Shown here: one piece after another, positions 20,590-31,596 of the stretch
How positions within the stretch are numbered: position 1 is the first letter of the stretch
Layout of the letters: the number at the start of each line of letters is the position of its first letter
DNA from: Gari tellinella
Taxonomy: Eukaryota > Mollusca > Bivalvia > Cardiida > Psammobiidae
Length of the DNA stretch: 64,000 bases
Assembly (NCBI GenBank): GCA_922989275.2
Contig: OV277870.1
Span: 23,332,742 to 23,396,741, forward strand
Direction: 5' to 3'
Notes under the pieces: generated by a model
What the model was told of the DNA's origin: nothing
Seen by the model: only the letters and a program-made list of their open reading frames with translations
Database searches by the model: none
Translations under genes and position numbers: made by a program

Positions 20590-21944
20590 AATATTTTACG
20601 GAAAACATACAAAAACGTGAATGTGCAAGTTGAAAAAAGAGTTTAAAGACACGTTCGATATAATAAAATAAGGGATATTCGATATACGGTACGCACAAAA
20701 CACGATTAACGATATAGGTTTACACGATATTCTGACGATACAAGTATTATCTGTAGCGTTACCAGTTATCAGTTACCATTGTTTGCTGTTTAGGTTAGCG
20801 GTGTGTGTCCCGTGTGCAGCGTACATGTAGAGTACAGGGTCCAAGCTTATATTTAGCGTTTGAGCGGAGTCTGAGTTTGTTCTCAAGCATTTGATTGGTC
20901 AGATTTGAGCCTAGGCTCAAATCTGACCAATCAAATGCGAACGACTTGAGACTGAACTCAAACGCTTTATAACCTTGAACCCTGTAGAGAATACGAATTC
21001 TTTCCAAATAACCGCGTTTACGCTTAAACTATTATTTTCTTTGCAAACAGATTGGAGACAGATCAGACGCAGGGTAACCCGATGTCTAATCAGGCTCCAA
21101 ACTATTTACCACTCAGATTAAAATTGGTAGAAAGAATGGTACAAAGTTGTATTTTTCTATATTTTATTGCAATGCGTTTGCGTTTAGACGAAAGAAAAAC
21201 ATCTCCTCTGTATTTGAGACCGGTATACAACTCTTAACCGATGGCGCATTCTGCTTTACTTTCAACCTACTGTATATAGGTGATCAGCTATCTTCCGTAC
21301 TAGAAACGAGCTAAGGGTTAAACCCCGTCTCAACGGGGAAACCCCTCTAAAACGGAAATTTATGTTGTCCCCACACGTGTAAGGTTTGGAAGGGATTCAC
21401 TGTATTGACCGACATATGCCCGATATCTTCAGGGGCCACCTACCTTAACTGTATATATAGTACATGTAGATTGATTATTCATTTAGTATCGAACATTTTA
21501 GGTGGGAATACCCATTGTAATGAATAAAGTCAAGTTCCCAATTTAGACGTACCTCGATATTGCTGACACTGTAGAGCTAGATCAGTTACTCCGACGATAG
21601 ATATCTCAATGATGTCATAAAGCGCATTTGAAAACAGTTTTGATTCATATCAGACGCCGTGTAACGCGGCGTCTGATCAGGATTAAAACTGTTTTGCACT
21701 TATTTTGCAAGTACGTCAATTACACTGCATTAAAGCTCACTTTGAAACGATATTGCAGAAAACAATATTGAGGCAGACGACAATATGGCGGTGAAGGGGT
21801 AAAAACCTCACGATAAATTTGATCATGAAAGGGTTAACTCAATCGCCCCATAAACAACTTTGACTATAAGTGTGTGTTGTTGTTTTTTACAAAACAATAC
21901 CATACATCGTAACATGTATTGACTGCTGAATGACAAATATTCAG

Positions 21945-24009
21945 AAACATGCCAAGTATAAAATACCCAGGTGCCAAAATGCAAGAGTTAAAGCCAATGT
22001 TAAGGTTTTTGGCACAGACGGACGGACGGACAAACCAACAGACAGGACAACAACTATATGCCATTCTGGGGGCATAAAAATCAACCCTAAAAGGTCAAAA
22101 ATGGACTAGACTAAATTGAAAACTAGAATTGTCCATTTGAGGTTTAGGGAGGAAAGGGTTAAACGCCTGTTAACAAAGTTGTATGTATTCAATCGCGTTT
22201 TACAATACATGTGAACGCTGTTATCAATATACCGAACATGACCTTTTTCTCGGAAAATATGTAAAAGCCATTTTTCGAAAATGTATTTCGTCTGCATTAA
22301 AAGGGGGATTCCCCTGTGTGTGTATTGCATAATCAATGACATTTAATCTTAAATATATTGGATTGTTTACAACAGTAGTGAAGTCGTGGTGGCCGAGTGG
22401 GTTGTGTCGCTGTATATTTCACACTTGGTTCCGGCTGCACGGGATCGATCCCTCTTCAAGGAAAATATTTTTAATCAAAATTCATAACGGATTGATCACT
22501 TTTCATTTCAAATTGATTATATTGCATAACGGATGCTGTTTATGGTTATATAATTAAAAAATATGATCGATTATATCTGCTGCGGTGGCCGAGTGGTTAA
22601 GGCGGTGGACTTAAGTTCCATATGGGTTTCCCTTCGCAGGTTCGAATCCTGTCCGCAGCGAATATTTTACGGAAAACATACAAAAACGTGAATGTGCAAG
22701 TTGAAAAAAGAGTTTAAAGACACGTTCGATATAATAAAATAAGGGATATTCGATATACGGTACGCACAAAACACGATTAACGATATAGGTTTACACGATA
22801 TTCTGACGATACAAGTATTATCTGTAGCGTTACCAGTTATCAGTTACCATTGTTTGCTGTTTAGGTTAGCGGTGTGTGTCCCGTGTGCAGCGTACATGTA
22901 GAGTACAGGGTCCAAGCTTATATTTAGCGTTTGAGCGGAGTCTGTTCTCAAGCATTTGATTGGTCAGATTTGAGCCTAGGCTCAAATCTGACCAATCAAA
23001 TGCGAACGACTTGAGACTGAACTCAAACGCTTTATAACCTTGAACCCTGTAGAGAACACGAATTCTTTCCAAATAACCGCGTTTACGCTTAAACTATTAT
23101 TTTCTTTGCAAACAGATTGGAGACAGATCAGACGCCGGGTAACCCGATGTCTAATCAGGCTCCAAACTATTTACCACTCAGATTAAAATTGGTAGAAAGA
23201 ATGGTACAAAGTTGTATTTTTCTATATTTTATTGCAATGCGTTTGCGTTTAGACGAAAGAAAAACATCTCCTCTGTATTTCAGACCGGTATCCAACTCTT
23301 AACCGATGGCGCATTCTGCTTTACTTTCAACCTACTGTATATAGGTGATCAGCTATCTTCCGTACTAGAAACGAGCTAAGGGTTAAACCCCGTCTTAACG
23401 GGGAAACCCCTCTAAAACGGAAATTTATGTTGTCCCCACACGTGTAAGGTTTGGAAGGGATTCACTGTATTGACCGACATTTGCCCGATATCTTCAGGGA
23501 CCACCTACCTTAACTGTATATATAGTACATGTAGATTGATTATTCATTTAGTATCGAACATTTTAGGTGGGAATACCCATTGTAATGAATAAAGTCAAGT
23601 TCCCAATTTAGACGTACCTCGATATTGCTGACACTGTAGAGCTAGATCAGTTACTCCGACGATAGATATATCAATGATGTCATAAAGCGCATTTGAAAAC
23701 AGTTTTGATTCAGATCAGACGCCGTGTAACGCGGCGTCTGATCAGGATTAAAACTGTTTTGCACTTATTTTGCAAGTACGTCAATTACACTGCATTAAAG
23801 CTCACTTTGAAACGATATTGCAGAAAACAATATTGAGGCAGACGACAATATGGCGGTGAAGGGGTAAAAACCTCACGATAAATTTGATCATGAAAGGGTT
23901 AACGCAATCGCCCCATAAACAACTTTGACTATAAGTGTGTGTTGTTGTTTTTTACAAAGCAATACCATACATCGTAACATGTATTGACTGCTGAATGACA
24001 AATATTCAG
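21945..24009. repeat. Tandem unit 2 (2.07 kb)
   Basis: Almost identical to unit 1 after the pearl tail; a few substitutions and a 6-bp deletion in the G palindrome region near 22945. Contains the tRNA at 22579 and a tRNA-like copy at 22379. Confidence 0.92.
22579..22660 (+). tRNA. tRNA with TAA anticodon on a serine-type body, copy 2
   Basis: Identical over all 82 nt to the copy at 20508, with the same 3' TTTT. Sits 2071 bp downstream of it. Confidence 0.88.
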
Positions 24010-26080
24010 AAACATGCCAAGTATAAAATACCCAGGTGCCAAAATGCAAGAGTTAAAGCCAATGTTAAGGTTTTTGGCACAGACGGACGGACGGACAAAC
24101 CAACAGACAGGACAACAACTATATGCCATTCTGGGGGCATAAAAATCAACCCTAAAAGGTCAAAAATGGACTAGACTAAATTGAAAACTAGAATTGTCCA
24201 TTTGAGGTTTAGGGAGGAAAGGGTTAAACGCCTGTTAACAAAGTTGTATGTATTCAATCGCGTTTTACAATACATGTGAACGCTGTTATCAATATACCGA
24301 ACATGACCTTTTTCTCGGAAAATATGTAAAAGCCATTTTTCGAAAATGTATTTCGCCTGCATTAAAAGGGGGATTCCCCTGTGTGTGTATTGCATAATCA
24401 ATGACATTTAATCTTAAATATATTGGATTGTTTACAACAGTAGTGAAGTCGTGGTGGCCGAGTGGGTTGTGTCGCTGTATATTTCACACTTGGTTCCGGC
24501 TGCACGGGATCGATCCCTCTTCAAGGAAAATATTTTTAATCAAAATTCATAACGGATTGATCACTTTTCATTTCAAATTGATTATATTGCATAACGGATG
24601 CTGTTTATGGTTATATAATTAAAAAATATGATCGATTATATCTGCTGCGGTGGCCGAGTGGTTAAGGCGGTGGACTTAAGTTCCATATGGGTTTCCCTTC
24701 GCAGGTTCGAATCCTGTCCGCAGCGAATATTTTACGGAAAACATACAAAAACGTGAATGTGCAAGTTGAAAAAAGAGTTTAAAGACACGTTCGATATAAT
24801 AAAATAAGGGATATTCGATATACGGTACGCACAAAACACGATTAACGATATAGGTTTACACGATATTCTGACGATACAAGTATTATCTGTAGCGTTACCA
24901 GTTATCAGTTACCATTGTTTGCTGTTTAGGTTAGCGGTGTGTGTCCCGTGTGCAGCGTACATGTAGAGTACAGGGTCCAAGCTTATATTTAGCGTTTGAG
25001 CGGAGTCTGAGTTTGTTCTCAAGCATTTGATTGGTCAGATTTGAGCCTAGGCTCAAATCTGACCAATCAAATGCGAACGACTTGAGACTGAACTCAAACG
25101 CTTTATAACCTTGAACCCTGTAGAGAACACGAATTCTTTCCAAATAACCGCGTTTACGCTTAAACTATTATTTTCTTTGCAAACAGATTGGAGACAGATC
25201 AGACGCCGGGTAACCCGATGTCTAATCAGGCTCCAAACTATTTACCACTCAGATTAAAATTGGTAGAAAGAATGGTACAAAGTTGTATTTTTCTATATTT
25301 TATTGCAATGCGTTTGCGTTTAGACGAAAGAAAAACATCTCCTCTGTATTTGAGACCGGTATACAACTCTTAACCGATTACGCATTCTGCTTTACTTTCA
25401 ACCTACTGTATATAGGTGATCAGCTATCTTCCGTACTAGAAACGAGCTAAGGGTTAAACCCCATCTCAACGGGGAAACCCCTCTAAAACGGAAATTTATG
25501 TTGTCCCCACACGTGTAAGGTTTGGAAGGGATTCACTGTATTGACCGACATTTGCCCGATATCTTCAGGGGCCACCTACCTTAACTGTATATATAGTACA
25601 TGTAGATTGATTATTCATTTAGTATCGAACATTTTAGGTGGGAATACCCATTGTAATGAATAAAGTCAAGTTCCCAATTTAGACGTACCTCGATATTGCT
25701 GACACTGTAGAGCTAGATCAGTTACTCCGACGATAGATATCTCAATGATGTCATAAAGCGCATTTGAAAACAGTTTTGATTCAGATCAGACGCCGTGTAA
25801 CGCGGCGTCTGATCAGGATTAAAACTGTTTTGCACTTATTTTGCAAGTACGTCAATTACACTGCATTAAAGCTCACTTTGAAACGATATTGCAGAAAACA
25901 ATATTGAGGCAGACGACAATATGGCGGTGAAGGGGTAAAAACCTCACGATAAATTTGATCATGAAAGGGTTAACTCAATCGCCCCATAAACAACTTTGAC
26001 TATAAGTGTGTGTTGTTGTTATTTACAAAACAATACCATACATCGTAACATGTATTGACTGCTGCATGACAAATATTCAG
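24010..26080. repeat. Tandem unit 3 (2.07 kb)
   Basis: Near-identical to units 1 and 2. Contains the tRNA at 24644 and a tRNA-like copy at 24444. Confidence 0.92.
24644..24725 (+). tRNA. tRNA with TAA anticodon on a serine-type body, copy 3
   Basis: Identical 82-nt sequence to copies 1 and 2; 2065 bp from copy 2. Confidence 0.88.
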
Positions 26081-26515
26081 AAACATGCCAAGTATAAAAT
26101 ACCCAGGTGCCAAAATGCAAGAGTTAAAGCCAATGTTAAGGTTTTTGGCACAGACGGACGGACGGACAAACCAACAGACAGGACAACAACTATATGCCAT
26201 TCTGGGGGCATAAAAATCAACCCTAAAAGGTCAAAAATGGACTAGACTAAATTGAAAACTAGAATTGTCCATTTGAGGTTTAGGGAGGAAAGGGTTAAAC
26301 GCCTGTTAACAAAGTTGTATGTATTCAATCGCGTTTTACAATACATGTGAACGCTGTTATCAATATACCGAACATGACCTTTTTCTCGGAAAATATGTAA
26401 AAAAGCCATTTTTCGAAAATGTATTTCGTCTGCATTAAAAGGGGAATTCCCCTCTGTGTGTATTGCATAATCACTGACATTTAATCTTAAATATATTGGA
26501 TTGTTAACAACAGCA

Positions 26516-26595
26516 GTAGCTGTGATAGCCGAGTGGGTTGTGTCGCTGTATACTTCAAAACTTGGTTCGGACTGCACGGGTTCGATCCCTCTTCA
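26516..26595 (+). pseudogene. tRNA-Ser-like pseudogene (unit-4 copy)
   Basis: Closest of the five copies to tRNA-Ser: GTAGCTGTGATAGCCGAGTG start, a CTTCAAA loop-like segment and an intact B box GGTTCGATCCC. Anticodon and acceptor stems do not pair, so it is scored as a pseudogene. Confidence 0.6.
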
Positions 26596-26715
26596 AGGAA
26601 AATATTTTTAATCAAAATTCATAACGAATTGATCAATTTTCATTTCAAATTGATTATATTGCATAACGGATGCTGTTTATGGTTATATAATTGAAAAATA
26701 TGATCGATTATATCT

Positions 26716-26797
26716 GCTGCGGTGGCCGAGTGGTTAAGGCGGTGGACTTAAGTTCCATATGGGTTTCCCTTCGCAGGTTCGAATCCTGTCCGCAGCG
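26716..26797 (+). tRNA. tRNA with TAA anticodon on a serine-type body, copy 4
   Basis: Identical 82-nt sequence to copies 1-3 although the rest of unit 4 is clearly diverged. Confidence 0.88.
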
Positions 26798-27709
26798 AAT
26801 ATTTTACGGAAAACATGTGCAAGTTGAAAAAAGAGTTTAAAGACACGTTCGATATAATAAAATAAGGGATATTCGATATACGGTACGCACAAAACACGAT
26901 TAACGATATAGGTTTACACGATATTCTGACGATACAAGTATTATCTGTAGCGTTACCAGTTATCAGTTACCATTGTTTGCTGTTTAGGTTAGCGGTTTGT
27001 GTCCCGTGTGCAGCGTACATGTACAGGGTCCAAGCTTATATTTAGCGTTTGAGCGGAGTCTGAGTTTGTTCTCAAGCATTTGATTGGTCAGATTTGAGCC
27101 TAGGCTCAAATCTTACCAATCAAATGCGAACGACTTGAGATTGAACTCAAAAGCTTTATAACCTTGAACCCTGTAGAGAACACGGATTCTTTCCAAATAA
27201 CCGCGTTTACGCTTAAACTATTATTTTCTTTGCAAACAAATTGAAGACAGATCAGACGCCGGGTAACCCGATGTCTAACCAGGCTCCAAACTATTTACCA
27301 CTCAGATTAAAATTAGTAGAAAGAATGGTACAAAGTTGTATTTTTCTATATTTTATTGCAATGCGTTTGCTTTTAGACGAAAGAAAAACATCTCCACTGT
27401 ATTTCAGACCGGTATACAACTTGCAACCGATGGCGCATTCTGCTTTACTTTCAACCTACTGTATATAGGTGATCAGCTATCTTCCGTACTAGAAACGAGC
27501 TAAGGGTTAAACCCCATCTCAACGGGGAAACCCCTCTAAAACGGAAATTTATGTTGTCCCCACACGTGTAAGGTTTGGAAGGGATTCACTGTATTGACCG
27601 ACATTTGCCCGATATCTTCAGGGGCCACCTACCTTAACTGTATATATAGTACATGTAGATTGATTATTCTTTTAGTATCGAACAACCCATTGTTATGAAT
27701 AAAGTTACA

Positions 27710-27964
27710 GGGCTGCCATTTCTGCGTTTTTTCCTAAATCTCCGGATTTCCCCCCAGTACATGTTAGCTTAAAGCAGACTGAAAATAAAGCAGAATGCGC
27801 CCTAAGGCGCATTCTGCTTTACTTACAGCCTGCTTTAAGTAGTTGCATGTCAACAAACCAAGAAAAAGGCTATGGGGTAAAGGTGCGATTTATAAAATCG
27901 CCCTTGAAAAATGCAAATTTGGAAATCTTAGGATTTTTCATATCCACTTATGGCAGCCCTGAAG
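27710..27964. mobile_element. E MITE inserted in unit 4
   Basis: Ends CAGGGCTGCCAT and ATGGCAGCCCTG, with a core-2 hairpin at about 27772-27838. Flanked by AAGTTA on both sides; the other three units show the single empty site, giving a direct 6-bp target duplication. Confidence 0.92.
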
Positions 27965-28433
27965 TTAAGTTCCCAATTTAGACGTACCTCGATATTGTTG
28001 ACACTGTAGAGCTAGATCAACTACTGCGACGAAAGATATCTCAATGATGTCATAAAGCGCATTTGAAAACAGTTTTGATTCAGATAAGACGCCGTGTAAC
28101 GCGGCGTCTGATCAGGATTAAAACTGTGTTGCACTTATTTTGCAAGTACGTCAATTACCCTGCATTAAAGCTCACTTTGAAACGATATTGCAGAAAACAA
28201 TATTGAAGCAGACGACAATATGGCGGTGAATGGGTACAAACCTCACGATGAGTTTGATCATGAAAGGGTTAACTCAATCACCTCATAAACAACTTTGACT
28301 ATAGGTAAATTTTGCGAGCTGAACCTTGACTGAGCTTTACTATTTATAGAAGTTGCAACCATATCATGTTATGGGTAAGTTAGGGTTCAAACTTTAACTT
28401 GATATCTAAAATAAGATTTTGATACCTATATTT

Positions 28434-28520
28434 GTCATCGTGGTCGAGAGAGTAGAGTACTTGCTGCACGTGGATAGCGTTTTACTGAGTAAGGTCATGG
28501 GTTCGATACCCAGTGGATGC
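28434..28520 (+). pseudogene. tRNA-like sequence
   Basis: CATCG...GATGC ends, A-box-like TGGTCGAGAGAGTAGAG, B box GGTTCGATACC in a GGG/CCC T arm, then T8. The anticodon arm is not convincing, so it is a pseudogene or SINE head. Confidence 0.5.
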
Positions 28521-28794
28521 TGTTTTTTTTTATTTATGTTTTTGATTTGGAAAGGTATTTTATACTACATATGACGATAACCACAAGGACATAAAGTAAT
28601 TGATCAGTATTTACATAATACACATGTATATATTATTCAATTTTTTATTACATTTTTAAAGATGGTACGACAGACAAAAACACCGCGTCAATAGTCTAAA
28701 ATTCCATGGCAATGAAGCTTGTAGAAAACTTCTACGTGCCTGTAAGAAGGAGAAGCAGACATGATTTAGAATCCAATAAAACTGAAACGGGAAG

Positions 28795-28975
28795 TATACT
28801 CGTCATTTAGAAAGAGTGTACTCCACTTGTCTCCTGAAAACAGTGAATACCAGATCAGAGGGCTCCTTAAAGAGCACTCTGATCAGAGTAACACTGTCTG
28901 TCATTTTCAATTGTCATACATTAACTTGACCTAATTGGAAACAGAAATTGCCCGTTAAAATGTCAGTGATAAATG
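28795..28975. mobile_element. T2 MITE, reverse orientation, partial
   Basis: Core-1 variant hairpin at about 28851-28911 (CAGATCAGAGGGCTCC ... CACTCTGATCAGAG) flanked by T2 motifs (TATACTCGTCATTTAG left, AATTGGAAACAGAAATTG right). Confidence 0.6.
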
Positions 28976-29134
28976 AAAACAAATTACATACATTTAAAAC
29001 TTTCAATACTTCAAAAAGTTTAAACGTTTTAGGTCGTCCATGACATATTTAGCATATATGTTAAACAATTCAAATGCTATTGTTTGAAAAATAATGCAAT
29101 AAAACATAAAAATTAATATTTAAAAGAAATAATT

Positions 29135-29212
29135 TCTATTGGGAATCGAACCCACAGCCTTTTTATCCTATTGCAAGTACCCTTACACTCTACCTATTAC
29201 TCTAACTCGATT
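29135..29212 (-). pseudogene. tRNA-like sequence
   Basis: On the minus strand: TAGAGTAATAGGTAGAGTG and a B box GGTTCGATTCC in a short T arm. No complete cloverleaf. Confidence 0.4.
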
Positions 29213-29385
29213 ATTGATTTAATTTCACTACACAAGGCACAATATCCTTAGTAAACCAAGTAAGGTAGGTAACTCCTGAACGAATTTATGCTTTTTGATG
29301 CGTTTTACCTCTTTGGGTGGACTCGTCCTAAAGGTCACGGCTCACGGGTCGAAATCGGACTATATATTGTTCGATTTTTCTGACC

Positions 29386-29848
29386 TGTCGGAGTTATTTT
29401 TAGAACAGAATAGTTCATAATGGTAAATAGATAACAGGGTAACATCGGATCTATATAGTCGTACACTTTCCAACTTGAGATAACATGATCCTCGTGCAGC
29501 ACGAGACCCTTGCGCTAACTTTACTGATATTTTATTCTTTCCAAACAAAGGCATTTATATACTAGGCTTAAGCTATTATTTCCATTGCAAACAGGTTGGA
29601 GCCAGATCAGACGCCGGGTTACCCGGCGTCTGATCAGGCTCCAACCTGTTTGCTACTCAGATTAAAAATATAATTAAAATTTCTTAAAGTAAATTTCCAC
29701 AGTTTAGCGCATTGCGTTAGAATAAGGTATCCTCTACTGTACATTGTGTACAAAAATGACAGCTATCCGTATCATTAACCGTATGTAGAGAAAACTCATC
29801 CCTTTGAAAGTTTTAGAATGTTCCAATCTAAAAATAACTCCGACAGGA
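29386..29848. mobile_element. TIR element with nested B MITE
   Basis: Terminal repeats CTGTCGGAGTTATTTTTAGA and TCTAAAAATAACTCCGACAG are exact complements over 20 bp. A B element (about 29520-29744) with core-1 hairpin at about 29587-29651 sits inside. Confidence 0.7.
29520..29744. mobile_element. B MITE, diverged
   Basis: ATTCTTTCCAAACAAAGGC left and GGTATCCTCTACTGTA right. The core-1 hairpin carries a matched AGGTTGGAGCC/GGCTCCAACCT change on both arms. Confidence 0.7.
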
Positions 29849-30086
29849 CAGAAGAAAGCACTAAGTGTGTGTTGTTGTTTTTTTTATTACAAAACAATAC
29901 CATTCATTGTAACATGTATTGACTGCTGAATGACAAATACTGTATACCTTATTCAGAGGACTTCTGCAGAAGCCCAGTGATATGAGTTTGTACTGCTTGA
30001 AAGTTAACCTTGAAGCAGACGACAATATAGCGAGGAATTACAAGAGATTTGACATTGAAATAATTATACATGTATCCGATACAACA

Positions 30087-30168
30087 GCTGTGATGGCCGA
30101 GTGGTTAAGGCGTTGGACTTGAAATCCAATGGGATTTTCCCGCGCAGGTTCGAACCCTGCTCGCAGCG
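30087..30168 (+). tRNA. tRNA-Ser(TGA)
   Basis: 82 nt: acceptor GCTGTGA/TCGCAGC with one T-G pair, A box TGGCCGAGTGGTTAAGG, anticodon stem TTGGA/TCCAA, loop CTTGAAA (TGA), variable arm GGGATTTTCCC, B box GGTTCGAACCC, G73, then T7. A standard eukaryotic serine tRNA reading UCA. Three further copies lie on the minus strand near the other end of the window. Confidence 0.95.
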
Positions 30169-30537
30169 AATATTTTTTTATGCATACTCGGCGTCTAATC
30201 TGGTTACAAACTGTTTGAGAATACCGGACGGGAAACGCTTTCGGTGATCTAAAATTAACGTATATAAGAATTAGATACACGAACTGTAATTTTGATAAAC
30301 GTTATTTCCGAAGCAGTTGACGTTTTTTACACATACGCCACAAATCAAATGTTAAAACTAATCTGATATTATAAGCTAGCGAAGCGCCAATCAGGTTAAA
30401 GTTCAGTTGATATATTTGTGTTTATCAGTGGCAGTTCAATGCCAATAACTTATTACCCGGCATTTGGTGATATAAGTCATTTATAACCTGGTTGCAATTG
30501 CAAGTCAATATTTGAAAGACGTTTCGATACTGATAGG

Positions 30538-30756
30538 TTAATCCCTTCAATGCCTTACCCATAGTGCACGGGTTATTTGCAAACAGTGTGGATCCCGATC
30601 AGACGCCGCGTAACGCGGCGTCTGATCAGGATCCAAACTAATTGAGACTTAATTCAATACCTCATACGTAATTTTTTTTCTCAAAATTAACTTTGAGAAA
30701 AATAAGCAGACGATAAGTTTTTAAAGCAGATGACGTCATGGCATTGAAGGGGTTAA
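30538..30756. mobile_element. T1 MITE, reverse orientation
   Basis: 219 bp, TTAATCCCTTCAATGCC to GGCATTGAAGGGGTTAA, core-1 hairpin at about 30577-30640 and TGACGTCA at 30731-30738. Part of a locally duplicated block (second copy at 33576). Confidence 0.88.
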
Positions 30757-30821
30757 TTGAGAACAACATGGAAACAATAGAGTAGACCAAAACTCCGCCC
30801 ATTCAACTATTGTGGTTATAT

Positions 30822-31012
30822 ACCGTATAACCTTTCTTTTGCGACCACTAAAAATAAGGCTAAATGACAACATAATAAAATTATTATGAAATGCAGGTGG
30901 CAGCTTAAAGTAAGGTAAGGAAAAGGAGCTTTCTGTTTTCCATACACCTTGTTTTAAGCAGCCACCTGCCTATTTAGTCGTCATACCAGAGAGGTATACT
31001 GTGCAAAGATAA
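30822..31012. mobile_element. H MITE
   Basis: TACCGTATAACCTTTC left, CAGAGAGGTATACTGT right. The central hairpin is a third type, CAGGTGGCAGCTTAAAGTAA ... CTTGTTTTAAGCAGCCACCTG around GGAGCTTTCTG. Confidence 0.7.
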
Positions 31013-31064
31013 ACTGTTAGACTGTAATTCCATCTTAACCCTTTCATAATAAAAAAATTCACGA

Positions 31065-31275
31065 GGTGTTTACCCCTTAACCGCCAAATTGTCGTCTGCT
31101 TCAATATTGTTGTCTGCAATATCGTTTCAAAGTTAGATTGAAGGCAGTATAACTGGCGTAATTTTAAAACATTTTTATCCTGATCAGAGGCCGCTGTGAC
31201 TATATCTCTATGTCTGTCTCTGTCTCTCTGTTACTCTGTCTGTCAGTCTGTCTCTCTTTCTCTGTCTTTCGTCAA
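31065..31275. mobile_element. T4 MITE left part running into CT tract
   Basis: TACCCCTTAACCGCC and the T4 interior lead to TCCTGATCAGAGGCCGC, then the hairpin is replaced by a CT-rich microsatellite at 31199-31272. Confidence 0.65.
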
Positions 31276-31529
31276 TGTATGCATATCAATATATAAATCT
31301 TACAAATACATAGAAACACTTCAACATGTCAAAAGCTAAAGTTGTCACATGACTTTCTGTCATCGAAACGAGACTGATTCTGATAAAAACGACTTCCGAA
31401 ATCCTTCGCGACATTTGTCTTATTTGAACAAGTTTAAGTGATTTGCTGATATTCAGATAAATGGTAATTTTAGATCCATTATGAACATGAGTCTTAATCT
31501 TCATCTTATTTACCCATATCAACTTCACC

Positions 31530-31596
31530 CATCCACTGCCTTATATCCCGAGTATGATGATATTTTTCAAACAGCTTGGATCCTGATCAGACGCCG
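31530..31596. mobile_element. T1 MITE left half
   Basis: CCATCCACTGCCTTATATCC then TTGGATCCTGATCAGACGCC. The element stops at the hairpin apex, where the duplicated pearl/tRNA block begins. Confidence 0.7.

Larger units (their letters stand above)
19858..21944. repeat. Tandem unit 1 (2.09 kb)
   Basis: First unit of the array. In order: the pearl tail with ACGG repeat, a degenerate tRNA-like sequence (20308-20387), the TAA tRNA (20508-20589), a G palindrome (about 20840-20985), a B fragment (about 21005-21215), half a core-2 hairpin, and a T4 element with core-1 hairpin (about 21632-21697). Differs from units 2-3 mainly by a 10-bp addition in the pearl tail. Confidence 0.92.
26081..28303. repeat. 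Tandem unit 4 (diverged, with E insertion)
   Basis: The most diverged unit: several indels, a 14-bp deletion right after the tRNA, many changes in the tRNA-like sequence, and an E element at about 27710-27964. Homology to the other units stops at about 28303 and resumes at 29866-29940, so the unit end is itself interrupted. Confidence 0.88.
28304..29865. other. Insertion block interrupting unit 4
   Basis: About 1.56 kb absent from the other units, with unit sequence on both sides (ends at 28303, resumes at 29866). Holds two tRNA-like sequences, a T2 fragment, and a TIR element with a nested B element. Confidence 0.7.

Noticed and set aside
20035..26577. A 78-codon minus-strand frame conserved in all array units
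   Set aside because: Conserved because the units are recent duplicates. No domain; extended in unit 4 only by indels.
18640..28303. CRISPR-like regular repeats
   Set aside because: Monomers are ~148 bp and ~2.07 kb without short direct repeats and unique spacers, in a eukaryotic genome.
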